Assembly: GCA_933822405.4 (NCBI GenBank)
Contig: CAKOGP040001936.1
Span: 124,001 to 188,000 of the forward strand
Length of the DNA: 64,000 nt
Reading direction: 5' to 3'
Source: Cylindrotheca closterium
Taxonomy: Eukaryota; Bacillariophyta; Bacillariophyceae; Bacillariales; Bacillariaceae
The notes beneath the pieces were generated by a model. That model was not told where the DNA came from and made no database searches. It saw only the letters and a list, made by a program, of their open reading frames with translations. Below are positions 48,445 through 58,753 of the stretch, piece after piece. Numbering within the stretch: position 1 is the first letter of the stretch; every line of letters begins with the position of its first letter. The translations under genes were made by a program, and so were the position numbers.

Positions 48445-49293
48445 ATGGTGAAAGTACTGGCACTAAGCGTTGTGAGAACAGGAACAGAGCTTCCAGAGCC
48501 TATTATCTGCTCGTTGGCGACTGAATTGTCCTCATTCGGATTTTTCCAACGGCCGGTGAGTTTTGGTGTTGTCATTGAAGCTTGCTTCCGGGTCTCTCGT
48601 AGAATTCTTCGTACGATTTACGTTTTTGAAAACAATCGAAAATATGTTTGACCCTTGAGAGATGGAAGACTCCTCCATGGGATATAAGAAAGATGACCAT
48701 CTTACATCTCGTGTCTTGGAGAGTCTTTTGTTTGATTCATTCACTTATGACTTCACGTCTCACTTTTCCGCTTTCCTAAACTGTTTTGCGACGAAAAGAG
48801 CGTCAAAGAAATGATTACATTCTTGACCAAGACATTCATAAAGAGAACAGAAAGCGGACAGCGTCAATCCATCACTCACGAAGGATACGTAGTTCACTGC
48901 TACGTCCGATCCGATGGACTTGCTGGAACCGTGACGACTGACATGGAATATCCTGCTCGTGTCGCCTTTGTTCTGCTGGGTCAACTGTTGGAAGACTTTA
49001 CCGCAGAAGCTGGGGACTCGTGGAAATCATGCACCGTTCCTGAAAGCATGGCATATCCAAAGGGAGAAGAATACTTGCAAAAATACCAAAACCCTGCTGA
49101 AGCTGATAAGGTTACCAAAATTCAAAAGGATTTGGATGAGACAACTCAAATTTTGCACAAGACCATTGACAGCGTTTTGGAACGTGGAGTCAAGTTGGAT
49201 AACCTTGTGGAGCGATCCAATGATTTGTCGGCACAATCCAAAATGTTTTACAAACAGGCGAAGAAGACAAACAGTTGTTGTGTCATCAGTTAG
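48445..49293 (+). CDS. YKT6: R-SNARE YKT6
   Basis: Two exons, 48445-48555 and 48799-49293, with a 243-base intron, give 201 residues, the usual YKT6 length. The N-terminal longin domain (VKVLALSVVRTG, SSFGFFQRP-SVKEMITFL) leads to an R-SNARE helix (DLDETTQILHKTIDSVLERG with the central Arg). The protein ends CCVIS: the CaaX box CVIS plus the preceding Cys allow prenylation and palmitoylation in place of a membrane helix. YKT6 mediates ER-Golgi, Golgi and vacuolar/endosomal fusion and autophagosome fusion. Confidence 0.95.
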
Positions 49294-49472
49294 ATGAAGG
49301 AATGCATGAAGGAATGGTTATGATTGTCATTGTTTATTTTGGTATACCATGTTCCTCACTCGGTCAGTGTACGCGTACATGCAGTACAACGTGGCTTGAT
49401 ATTTTGATAAAAATGGTACTATAGAAGAAATTACATCCAAATGGCTAAAGGTGTGCTCCCATCTGAAATTCA

Positions 49473-50939
49473 CTACAAACTGACAAATTTGTAATTGTTG
49501 GATCGCTGCGTCCGTGATCCCTCACCATCATTGGTCAAAGAATTCGATCCTTCGTTTACAAAGGCACCTGTCGCAGCTTGGACGCCAGTGATGGATGCGA
49601 CTGCGGTAGTGCGAACCGCCATCCAAAGGAGCTTGGACGACAGCAATGCTGGCATTAGCAACTGCTTTCCAGCCACAAAAGCTGGACCCAAAACCTCCCG
49701 AGTTGCGCCTCCCAATGGCGAGTTCATAAATACATCAGCTGGTAGCAGTGCCAGGTTTAGTGTCCCATCCACGATATTCTTGCGTTCAATTACAAAAACG
49801 GAATTCCGATGCAATCGCAATAGTGCTCTTTTGTCCCTGGAAGAACGACGACTTCGCCCTGGTAGTTCATAGTCCACAAGCAACCAAGAACCTGATGTCT
49901 TGACTACTTGTAGTGGAAGCAAGGGCGGTAAGATAGGGCGACAGCTGGATTTTCGAGGATTCTGCCTCGCGAATGCTTCCAATGCCACAATATCGTTGTG
50001 CTTTGGTTCCATTCCATTTGGAAGGTAGCTGACAAGTATTCTAACTCGACCTGTCGCGTTTACGCAGTCAGCTGAGCCGTCTTTTTCATCTTTTGTAGCC
50101 TTATCCTTCTTATCCAAATCTTGTGCGTATTCCTTGTGCTCTTGTTTGGCAATTTCATCTCCTCCTTTCTGTTGGGAAATGTTGATCCAAGTGTCCAAAA
50201 CACCTACTTGTGGCTGCCCTGTTTCCGCTGTTTGACCAAGGCACAAAGACGTAAGATCCAATGAACCGGTACCCAAAAGTCGAGAGTCACCTCCAGAAGG
50301 AACTCCTGGCAACAGGTTCTCTACGGCAGTGGCATCTTCGTCTACGCGCACCGAAAGACAGATTTTCTGTCCATCTTGAAAATCACCTTTCCTCAATTTA
50401 ATATCAAAGAAGCAGTTTGTCCAGACTGGATTATCATCCTGTGCCATAATTGGAGAGACAAATGCTGGCGGAAGTTCCAAAGGCTTTGCCGCTGGTTTCG
50501 AGTCAAGAGACTGCTGCTGATCGAAATCGCTACCGGGACGATGATCCAATGAGAAGGAAACGAAACTACTGACAGGACCGTGGGCCTTTGACAGTCCCAA
50601 TAGCTTTACTGGCCCCAGACCCAGCGGACTCCAATAAGATCGTTTTAAATTCGCAGCTTCCAGCAGTCGAATTTGGAAGGTCCCAATGAAACCATTTTGA
50701 TGATGCAAATATCGGTAAGGTTGTTTTCGAAAAGCAGCATCTTGCTCCCAGTGAACTTTGTCAGCCTGTGACGAATTCCATTCTTGTGCTCTAGTCTCCT
50801 CATAGGTCGAGAATTCTTGATGGCGAAAATCCCTTGAATGCGCAACACCAAATGACGCCATGTTGACAGGACGCACTTTTGAAAGGCAAAGGTGTTGTAA
50901 CAACACGATCAGTTCAACAACTGCAACGACGGCTGTCAT
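49473..50939 (-). CDS. C2-domain-like protein
   Basis: This 488-residue protein contains a C2-like fold at about 85-255: GFIGTFQIRLLEAANLKRS, long inserts, DNPVWTNCFFDIKL and LLGTGSLDLTSLCLGQ. Classical calcium Asp residues are not clear, so calcium binding is uncertain. A charged Asp/Lys stretch and a C-terminal Ala-rich part follow (about 425-470). The frame begins at ATG 50939, which gives a hydrophobic first segment (AVVAVVELIVLLQHLCL), possibly a signal anchor; ATG 50861 (MASFGVAHS) is an alternative. C2 proteins usually act at membranes. I do not recognise a specific family. Confidence 0.7.
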   Translation of the reverse strand: MTAVVAVVELIVLLQHLCLSKVRPVNMASFGVAHSRDFRHQEFSTYEETRAQEWNSSQADKVHWEQDAAFRKQPYRYLHHQNGFIGTFQIRLLEAANLKRSYWSPLGLGPVKLLGLSKAHGPVSSFVSFSLDHRPGSDFDQQQSLDSKPAAKPLELPPAFVSPIMAQDDNPVWTNCFFDIKLRKGDFQDGQKICLSVRVDEDATAVENLLPGVPSGGDSRLLGTGSLDLTSLCLGQTAETGQPQVGVLDTWINISQQKGGDEIAKQEHKEYAQDLDKKDKATKDEKDGSADCVNATGRVRILVSYLPNGMEPKHNDIVALEAFARQNPRKSSCRPILPPLLPLQVVKTSGSWLLVDYELPGRSRRSSRDKRALLRLHRNSVFVIERKNIVDGTLNLALLPADVFMNSPLGGATREVLGPAFVAGKQLLMPALLSSKLLWMAVRTTAVASITGVQAATGAFVNEGSNSLTNDGEGSRTQRSNNYKFVSL

Positions 50940-51708
50940 GTTTAGTCGAAGTGGTCAGTTTTAGTAAACTACAGGTACATACCGTACATTATACAGTACC
51001 AGGTACCATACAGTACGAAAAAAAGAATGGGTATTTAAATTTTACAATGTCGATCAATGAGCTGCAGCAAGTGTACCAGTATTGGTAATGGTACCGGTAC
51101 CAGTGCGGGTATCTGAGTGAGAAATGATGTGATCTGCTTTTGCGATAGATCCATGGTACCAGGTACCACCTGAGGCGCTAGGTTCGTACCGGTGCCGGTC
51201 CCTGGTACCACTACAGATAACGCTCTACTGAAGACCGAAACTGTGTAGCTTTCGCATTGTAAAGAATACGTAGACCATGTCATCCCCATTGGTTGTTTGT
51301 TAAGTGATCTTTGTCTCGATCATTACCGAGTCGAAACAAACAGGTACAGTACAGTACCAAGCTGTACCTTCGGACAGTCTGCGAACTGTTGACACTTTTC
51401 GGTCCAGTCATTGACAAACTGGAAACATCTGGGAACATCGCGGATTACTTATATGCCTCACGATATGCAATAGTCGTAGATATTTTGTTGCTCCTAATAT
51501 CACTTAAGCTACGAATGACTTTTCTCCACAATAACGTAACGGCGAAGTCATGGAATGCTAGCGAACGTTCCACCATAGGTTCTGAAATCTAAGATATATT
51601 CAAAACCGTGATTGTCATCTGTGAATCTGGGTACCGGTACCGGCGGGTTTTGCCGAAGTCTCACAATCACAGTTTGAAGGGAAAGAAAAACCGAAAAAAA
51701 AATACAAC
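50940..51708. other. Intergenic with GGTACC clusters
   Basis: No gene is supported. GGTACC/TACCGGTA words are dense at about 50995-51012, 51068-51215, 51343-51368 and 51628-51642. Minor frames at 51035-51592 have no domain. Confidence 0.55.
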
Positions 51709-52335
51709 ATGGTGTCCTACAACAAACCAAACCCACTTGCGACATTCATCAAGGATGATCTGGACTACTTTGCAACCTTGGAAGACGAGCTCTTTGACTG
51801 TGAAGAGTGCGTCGCAACGAGAAGATCCGGCAGTAGCATAAGCTTTTCGGAGGATGTTGCGATCCAAGAAGTTACTTGCATCAGCGATATGGAGATTAGC
51901 GAGATTGATAATCTCTGGTACACACAGGAAGATTTCACTACCATGAAAGCAGAATGCAGGCAGCTGGCCAAGTCTGCCAAGTCTGCCAGAATCAAAGAAT
52001 CTGCCGACATTTGCATTCGAGGTTTGGAGGAGAAACTCAATGGACGCAAAAAGAAGATCAACCGAAGTGAAGCCATTGGTGCAGTTCTTTGTGAACAAGA
52101 CGCGCAATTCAGCTATGGCGAGCAAAATCCAGAGGTGATTGCACAAGTCTACCAAGAATTTGCTTCTCACTGTCTTGATGAAGCTGTTGAGCAAGCTCTT
52201 CGAGATCAAGAAGCAGCTCTCGCGATCCATGATCTTCCTTCAAATTCTAGCTCATTATCATCCCAAGGTGATGGATGCACGTCAAGTATTCCGAGTCTTG
52301 GAAAGTTAGGAGGCCGAACAATGCTCATTGCATAA
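51709..52335 (+). CDS. Conserved diatom-type protein of unknown function, copy A
   Basis: This 208-residue protein has no signal peptide or membrane helix. Its motif order is: SISFSEDVAIQEV, DMEISEIDNLWYTQEDF, MKAECRQLAK, RGLEEKL, and EAIGAVLCEQDAQFSYGEQN, followed by an Ala/Glu-rich helix and a Ser-rich end. I have a general memory of many diatom proteins with the same WYTxxDFxxMKxEC order, but I know no function for them. The gene is followed at 53043 by a close paralogue in the same direction. Confidence 0.75.
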   Translation: MVSYNKPNPLATFIKDDLDYFATLEDELFDCEECVATRRSGSSISFSEDVAIQEVTCISDMEISEIDNLWYTQEDFTTMKAECRQLAKSAKSARIKESADICIRGLEEKLNGRKKKINRSEAIGAVLCEQDAQFSYGEQNPEVIAQVYQEFASHCLDEAVEQALRDQEAALAIHDLPSNSSSLSSQGDGCTSSIPSLGKLGGRTMLIA

Positions 52336-53042
52336 GCTTGTTCAATTCAAAAGGGGGGATTCAAACTGCTGTACACTATGGTAAAATAATAATATAACAA
52401 TAATATCAATAATAAGAATCCTAGGATAACAATAACATAAAACAATAACAATTATTCAAATAGAAATAGGAATTAATGAGTCGGGAACAAAGTGCTCCTA
52501 CATCATACTGTAGTATAGTATGGTCAAGTGATATATCATGGTTTGACACCACTTTAGGATTGCTCACGAAGTTCGCTTGGCGTGATCGAGTTGTTGCACC
52601 GTACAATAATAAGTGTACTGTACCTGGTACGTCTACATCATCATTCTACAGTATTGGAAAGGGGACAGAAAAATCGCGGACATTTGTTAATTACCCTACG
52701 TTTTTAATATATATGTGTTTGCAGTATATATATACATTCGATAGTAGCTCACTTTGATACTACCCAAAGAGTACGCTGATATTTTTCCAGTCATCGAAAA
52801 CGGAAAATTGACTCCTTTTCCGGGCATTTCTCAGCCTTTTATGACACTTTTTCCTGGAAAATGTTTAAGAACTAATTTCATCCATGATAAGGAACAGTAC
52901 TCCTTTCGGAAAAAGTCCTAATTGATGTTTTGGGTCAGCAATTCAAGATTACCGAATCCAAGTACCGGCAGTCTCACAAACTCACAAACTTGGAAGTGTG
53001 CGAATTTGTAAGTGTTCAGAATTCCAAGAACTCCAATTCATC
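52336..53042. other. Spacer between tandem paralogues
   Basis: There is no gene. A/T-rich sequence with an ATA/ACA-rich run at 52380-52455, one GTACCTGGTACG word near 52620, and nothing else recognised. Confidence 0.5.
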
Positions 53043-53693
53043 ATGCATACTCCTAAGAACCAAATGAAAATGTACAAAGCAAACTCGCTAGCAACTTTCC
53101 TCAAGGATGATATGCGTTTCTCTTGGGAAGACAATCTCTTTGACAGCGATGAGGATGAAGAAGAAACAGTCGTCATGAGCAAAACAAGAACGAGTATCAG
53201 ATTTTCTGACAATGTTGACACCCAAGAAATTCCTTGCATCAGCGACATGGAGACCAGCGAGGTTGCTGACGTGTGGTACACCCATCATGACTTCGCCACC
53301 ATGAAGGCAGAATGCAGACAGCTGGCCAAGTCGTTTGTATCTGGCAGAATCCAGCTATCCGCCGATATTTGCTTGCGCGGCTTGGAAGAGAAGCTTCATC
53401 GAAACCAAAAGAAAATCAATCGAAGTGAAGCTATTGGTGCAGTTCTTGACGAACAAGATGCTCAATTTGGCCATGGAGAACAAAACCACGAGGTGATTGC
53501 ACATGTCTACCATGAATTTGCAGCACACTGCCTTGACGAGGCAGTTGATCTAGCACTTCGAGATCAAGAAACAGCTTTTAAGATCCACGGCATTACCTCA
53601 AGTCCAAGCTCCTCATCATGTGAAGACAACAGATGTACGTCAAAGATTTCTGGCATTTCAAGTTTGGGAAGCCCAGCCCTGGTGGCTGCATAA
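53043..53693 (+). CDS. Conserved diatom-type protein of unknown function, copy B
   Basis: This 216-residue paralogue of the gene at 51709 shares about 60-70% of residues by eye (SLATFLKDDM, IRFSDNVDTQEIPCISDMETSE, MKAECRQLAK, RGLEEKLH, KKINRSEAIGAVL, EQDAQFGHGEQN). The most variable parts are the first 40 residues and the Ser-rich end. ATG codons at 53043, 53064 and 53070 are possible starts. The two genes are probably a tandem duplication. The conserved Cys in KAECRQ and the alternating charged helix are the only features that suggest structure. Confidence 0.75.
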   Translation: MHTPKNQMKMYKANSLATFLKDDMRFSWEDNLFDSDEDEEETVVMSKTRTSIRFSDNVDTQEIPCISDMETSEVADVWYTHHDFATMKAECRQLAKSFVSGRIQLSADICLRGLEEKLHRNQKKINRSEAIGAVLDEQDAQFGHGEQNHEVIAHVYHEFAAHCLDEAVDLALRDQETAFKIHGITSSPSSSSCEDNRCTSKISGISSLGSPALVAA

Positions 53694-53872
53694 GCTTGTT
53701 CAATCCAAATGAGATAACAATTTTGAGGATAAATATAGTAGGAAATGTACAGTGTCTACAGCATAGCTTATCAGTGGTTAATGATAGCGTCGAAACACAC
53801 GAAATGGACTCATTCCCCGTGCGATCCTAGGTCTCATTCATTCGTTGTACCAGCCCAAGACAGGGCATCATC

Positions 53873-55879
53873 CTAGTAGACAAATGAGAATGTATCATCG
53901 GACATATCATTTGAAAGTGATGGTTTTCTTGATGGTCTGGCTTTGCCATACGACTTTCTTCGCTTGTCACGTTTCAACGTCGATCCTCTAGGAGGCGACA
54001 TGTTTCGTTGGGTTTGATGATGGGCCGACGCTTGAGTAAGAGGAGAGGAAGACTGATGCAGGTTTGTAAGCTCAATCACGAACGGGACTCTCTTGGATTC
54101 CAATGGAGTCACAGATGATTTCCCATGTGAGATCTTTCGTTTCTTTGTGCTACGGACTGGTGCTTGTTTGGATGCTTTTCCCATCACCATTGTTCTCTTT
54201 GGAGAAGGGCTAGGAGTGCTCGAGGTGGTGGGAGAGACATGGTCTTCTTCCTTGGGACTTTCTCCTGGAGTTACACAAGGACGCGTTTGACCTGTCTTTG
54301 AAGTTGGAGTGAGGTTTTCTTTGTCGGAACTATGTTTGATGCGCTTGGACCGACGAACGCGTTTGCTGGGTCCTGCTGCGTATGCAGTTTGCAATTGCCC
54401 AAGATCACATCCGGGAGAAGCACCTCGGCGTTTCTTGGTAGTAATTCGTTCGCAGCTTCGAGTATCTGGTCTAGTAGGCAGTGCTAGCGACTTGTTCCCA
54501 ATGCAACTGGTGTTGCTACTGTCAGAACTCTCCTTGCAACAACCAGATAGAGGTGCCTCGGCAACTGTGGCTTCGGCCAATGCGGACGGAAGCATGGAGC
54601 TTATCATCTTGGAGAGCATTGGTCGAATCATGTTTGGTAGGGCTTGGACTGCTTCAGTGTGAAATTGCTTGTAGCCACTCAAAAAAGATTCGGCAGTCTT
54701 CGCGACATCATGGACTTTCTTCAAGGTCACTTGAGAATACTGGGACAAGCGCTGCATTTGGCAATCTCCTGCATCCCGAATACCTTGGGTCCAGCAAGCG
54801 CCTTCGCTTTTCAAGTTCGACTTTTGCTCGTGAAAAAGGCGATTGAGATTATTTGCTTTTGAATCGAATGCATCATTGAGCTCATGGAGTCGTCCTTCGA
54901 ACAGAGTATCTTGTTCTTTTTTATGGTTCCGGGATTCTTCTTCCATCTGGCTCTGCTTTCGATCGAGCTCGGTGGATTTCTCTTCAATAGATTCCATGCT
55001 CTTATCAACGAAAGCTTTGAGCTCCGACTGGAGACGTGGTAGATGGTGTCTTTCATTGATTCGTGCCTCCAATTCCAAGTTTTCCGAAAAGGACGAATTC
55101 GAGGAGGAGCTTGTTTTGTCGCCAGACTGGGTGACACTCAAAGCAGAGTTGTGTGGAAGAGTAGAGTGTGGAAGAAGGTGTGACGGACGAGTTGAGCTAC
55201 CCTTGGTTGGCGAATGTTCTCCCGACTTTCGGAACAAAGAGGGAGTAGGGCTGCCAATGCGGCGAGGGTTCATCCGCTGCAGGAACATGGAAACTGATCT
55301 CCGCTTCGACTGGACTGAGCGAGCAGGTGCTGGCATGGAAGCAAGCGATGTACCTGCAGTGTTATGGGTAGAGATGTTGCAATGAGACGGCACGTCGCAG
55401 TCTTCGGATTGCTGGTAAAAGTTGGACCGAAGGGGCGGCAATCGAGTTTGGTGGTTTCTGCTGTAGCCACCACTGGAATGTGAAGAAGCGTTGGATAGCG
55501 ACGAGTTCTGGTGGAGCGGAGGGTACTTCTGTGAGTGTTGCAACATCATGTGGCTTGATTTCATGCTCATTGAGTCGTGGTGTTCCATGACGGAGCTTTG
55601 AGAACAGGACATCTGCGATAGCTCGACTTGTTCGGCGTCACCCACAACGCGTCCAACGACGGAAGCGTTGTCACGAGAGACCGTAGGTCGGTATACCTGG
55701 CCCCGAAAACTCTGACTACGTGAACAAGAATCGCTTCGGCATTGTTTGAAGCTGTGTGCCTTCTCTACGAGCTGCAAAGGAGCAAAGTAGCTACCCGAAG
55801 ATTTTCCGTGAGACGTCCGGTGGAATTGCACCATGCCTGGAAAGATGGAAGACTGCCTGGCTTTGCTTCCTGTGTCCAT
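53873..55879 (-). CDS. Disordered Ser-rich protein with coiled coil
   Basis: This encodes about 668 residues from ATG 55879 (the frame extends to a TTG at 55909). The N-terminal 280 residues are Ser/His/Gln-rich and likely disordered. A coiled coil follows at about 285-380 (ELEARINERHHLPRLQSEL, ELDRKQSQMEEESRNH). The C-terminal 250 residues are basic with SP and TP sites and stretches such as KRVRRSKRIKHSS that look like nuclear localisation signals. No enzymatic domain is visible. A chromatin or cell-cycle protein regulated by proline-directed kinases would fit the composition, but this is inference only. Confidence 0.65.
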   Translation of the reverse strand: MDTGSKARQSSIFPGMVQFHRTSHGKSSGSYFAPLQLVEKAHSFKQCRSDSCSRSQSFRGQVYRPTVSRDNASVVGRVVGDAEQVELSQMSCSQSSVMEHHDSMSMKSSHMMLQHSQKYPPLHQNSSLSNASSHSSGGYSRNHQTRLPPLRSNFYQQSEDCDVPSHCNISTHNTAGTSLASMPAPARSVQSKRRSVSMFLQRMNPRRIGSPTPSLFRKSGEHSPTKGSSTRPSHLLPHSTLPHNSALSVTQSGDKTSSSSNSSFSENLELEARINERHHLPRLQSELKAFVDKSMESIEEKSTELDRKQSQMEEESRNHKKEQDTLFEGRLHELNDAFDSKANNLNRLFHEQKSNLKSEGACWTQGIRDAGDCQMQRLSQYSQVTLKKVHDVAKTAESFLSGYKQFHTEAVQALPNMIRPMLSKMISSMLPSALAEATVAEAPLSGCCKESSDSSNTSCIGNKSLALPTRPDTRSCERITTKKRRGASPGCDLGQLQTAYAAGPSKRVRRSKRIKHSSDKENLTPTSKTGQTRPCVTPGESPKEEDHVSPTTSSTPSPSPKRTMVMGKASKQAPVRSTKKRKISHGKSSVTPLESKRVPFVIELTNLHQSSSPLTQASAHHQTQRNMSPPRGSTLKRDKRRKSYGKARPSRKPSLSNDMSDDTFSFVY

Positions 55880-56251
55880 TGCGGTTTTAAAGGGAGATTG
55901 AGAGGACAAGAGAGGTGGTTAGAAAAAATGAAGGAATACGATTAGTACTTGTCTGTGGTCTTCTTTGCTACTGCGGCTATTGACAGATTCAAAATTATTC
56001 AAGGCCAAAATTTCAGTGTGGCGCGGCGGGAAATATAAAAGGTCTCTTTGCTAAAACGAAGAAAGAAAATCTTTTGTCCGGGCGACTGACTCGTTCGACT
56101 CGATAAACGCTAAGAACGTACCTCGTATCCTAAAAAAGTGACTTACAGTACGGTACTGTAGGTTTTTGAAACGGGAGTAAAGTACATTATATATTATTTG
56201 CATGATGTTCTACGGTATTATGAAGCTGATATACTTGTCAAACTAGCAAGT
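55880..56251. other. Intergenic between disordered-protein and PTA genes
   Basis: There is no gene. Contains a CGGTACTG word near 56150 and A/T-rich 3' flank of the phosphate acetyltransferase gene. Confidence 0.5.
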
Positions 56252-58753
56252 TTAGAAACCCATCGCTGTAAATAGAGAGGATTCGTCGGAACGTTTCACG
56301 ACTGGAAAGCTTGTCATGGATCTACGATGATCTCGAACAGTCATTGGTTCTTGCAAATCCTTGCAGGGATCATGCATAGAAATATCTTGTAGCAGCAGCA
56401 AGTCATCGGACGAATCCGGCGAAGGGAGACTGTTTGTTCGCTTGAGGTTTCGAGGTGGAACTTTGGTGGAGACAGCCGGCGTGACACTCTCTGCCTTGTC
56501 TGCTTGGATTGCTGTCAATGCGATGGTGTAGACAATATCATCCACAAGCGCGCCACGAGACAAATCGTTAACCGGGCGTCGAAGGCCCTGTAACATGGGT
56601 CCAACGGCCACAACATTTGCTGTTCTCTGCACAGCCTTGTATGTTGTATTGCCTGTGTTCAAATCGGGGAAGACAAGAACTGTGGCTCGGCCAGCCACTT
56701 TGGAGTTAGGAGCCTTGGACATGGCGACTTCAGCCGTACATGCGGCGTCGTACTGCATTGGACCATCAATCAATAGGTCGGGTCGTCGTTCTTGGGCAAT
56801 ACGAGTTGCTTCTCGGACCTTTTCAACGTCACAACCCTTTCCACTGCTTCCCGTCGAGTATGAGAGCATGGCGATACGAGGCTCAATGCCGAAAGACTCC
56901 GCAGAAGCCGCACTTTGTAGCGCAATATCAGCAAGCTCTTCGGCATTTGGATCCGGATTGATAGCACAATCACCATAAATCAACACCTGATTGGGCAAGC
57001 ACATGAAGAAAATGGAAGAGATCAATTTGGAATCGCTTCGAGTCTTGATCAGTTGTAGCGCAGGGCGGACAGTATTGGCAGTTGAATGAACAGCACCACT
57101 GACCAAGCCATCAACTTCTCCCACTGCTAGCATCATTGTGCCGAGAACAGTCACATCTTCCAATTGGGCAAATGCTGATGGAGAGGTAAGTCCTTTGTGT
57201 TTTCGCAACGCCACCATGGGCTCGACATAGTTCATGCGTAATTCATGATCAGGGTTGACAATCTCAAGGTCATCGGGAAGCGTGATGCCTTGGACATCAG
57301 CAAGACGTCGGATATCAGTAGGATCTCCAATAAGAACGCATTGTGCAATGTTGCGTTCGTGACAAATGGCTGCTGCTCGGATGATTCTTGGTTCTGTTCC
57401 TTCCGGTAATACAATGCGCCGTTTCTTTTGTCGTGCGAGATTGGCCAGCATGTACATGAAAGCAGCAGGAGACAAACGAGGTTCCCTGACAAGCTTGATG
57501 CGATCCAGTAGAGGTGAAATGTCCAGTCTTTCTGCCGTGTAGTCCATGATGTTCTCGATACGCTCGATATCATCAATAGCCACCTGCATGTCAATAGATG
57601 CGGCATGCGCGGCAGATTCAAACGAGTCAGTCGATAATAGCAGCAGAGGAAGTCCAGTTTTGAATGCCATTTCGCATAGATTCAACACATTCTTGTCTGG
57701 TTCGTAGTCTCCAGTAAGAGCCAGTCCAGCAAAAGGAACGCCATTTATTGCAGCCATGCATACCGCCAAGATAATGTCATCTCGGTCACCAGGGGTAATC
57801 ACAAAGGTTCCCGGCTGCAACACGGGCCCAATCATGTGCTTTATCGAACGCGCCACAATCTTGACCGATGTCACACGGCGAGTTTTGATCTCTCCTTCAT
57901 TGAGGATGTAAGCACCAAGATGCTCGGCCAGATCTGAAGTTCTCGGACTTGATATTTTAAAGTCCCACGGGATGACACCCAGAAGGCTACAGTCTCCATG
58001 GAATACCTCACATTTCTTCAAGATTTCGGTAGGATCTTTGTAGAGGGGATCTAACGTCGGAGCCTTTTTCATGAATGGAGATTCTGGGGCATTGTATTTG
58101 TTGATAATGCATCCTAGCACGTTCGAATCTTCCAATCCTCCGTATGGAAATGCTATTTCGCGGAGTCGGTCTTGGAAGGTTTCCAAATCGATTTCTGTTC
58201 CTTTCTTTGGAAGATTTGAAACAATTATGACTTCTGCATTCAGTGCTTTGATGATTAAGTGGTTCAAGTGATCCAACTCTGGTTGTTCGGCTGTTGGTTG
58301 TAATCCTTCGACCACAAAAACAGAGTTGGCATGGTGCTCATTTGAGCACCCCTTTTCGAAAAGCTCTACTACGTCCTGCAATAGTCTCCCTTCCTTTCCC
58401 GACTTTAACAGATCTTGCGCGTGATGAAATGACAGGGGCTCAATAGGATGACTGATTCCAGTTGCACGCAGAAAATGCGTCGAACGTTCTTTGCCAGTTT
58501 CCGTTGGCTGGCGTATGGGCTTGAAGAATCCAACAGGAAGACCTTGGCGATCCAGTGCACGGAAGAGTCCCAGACTCATTGATGTAAGGCCTGCGTTAGG
58601 ATTAGCAGGACTATAGATATGTTCAATACGGAGAAGGGTGAGAAAAGGGTCATGAAGATCTCAAGGTTTCGCAAACATGCATATGACGTACACAAGATAG
58701 AAGACTCGGCGAAGCTTCATCTGATCTTGAAGAGAGAACTCCATTTGCTTCAT
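56252..58753 (-). CDS. PTA: Phosphate acetyltransferase
   Basis: Two exons, 58692-58753 and 56252-58610, with an 81-base intron, give 806 residues. Without the first exon the family N-terminus would be cut; with it the start reads RRVFYLVPANPNAGLTS, then MSLGLFRALDRQGLPVGFFKPI, like the N-terminal P-loop-derived domain of long bacterial Pta proteins. A DRTGG-type middle domain follows, then the catalytic PTA domain (LARQKKRRIVLPEGTEPRI, DGLVSGAVHSTANTVRPAL, LVFPDLNTGNTTYK, GPMLQGLRRPVNDLSRGA). It interconverts acetyl-CoA and acetyl phosphate. The C-terminal 60 residues are an extra Ser-rich tail not in bacterial Pta. No clear targeting peptide is seen. Confidence 0.9.
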
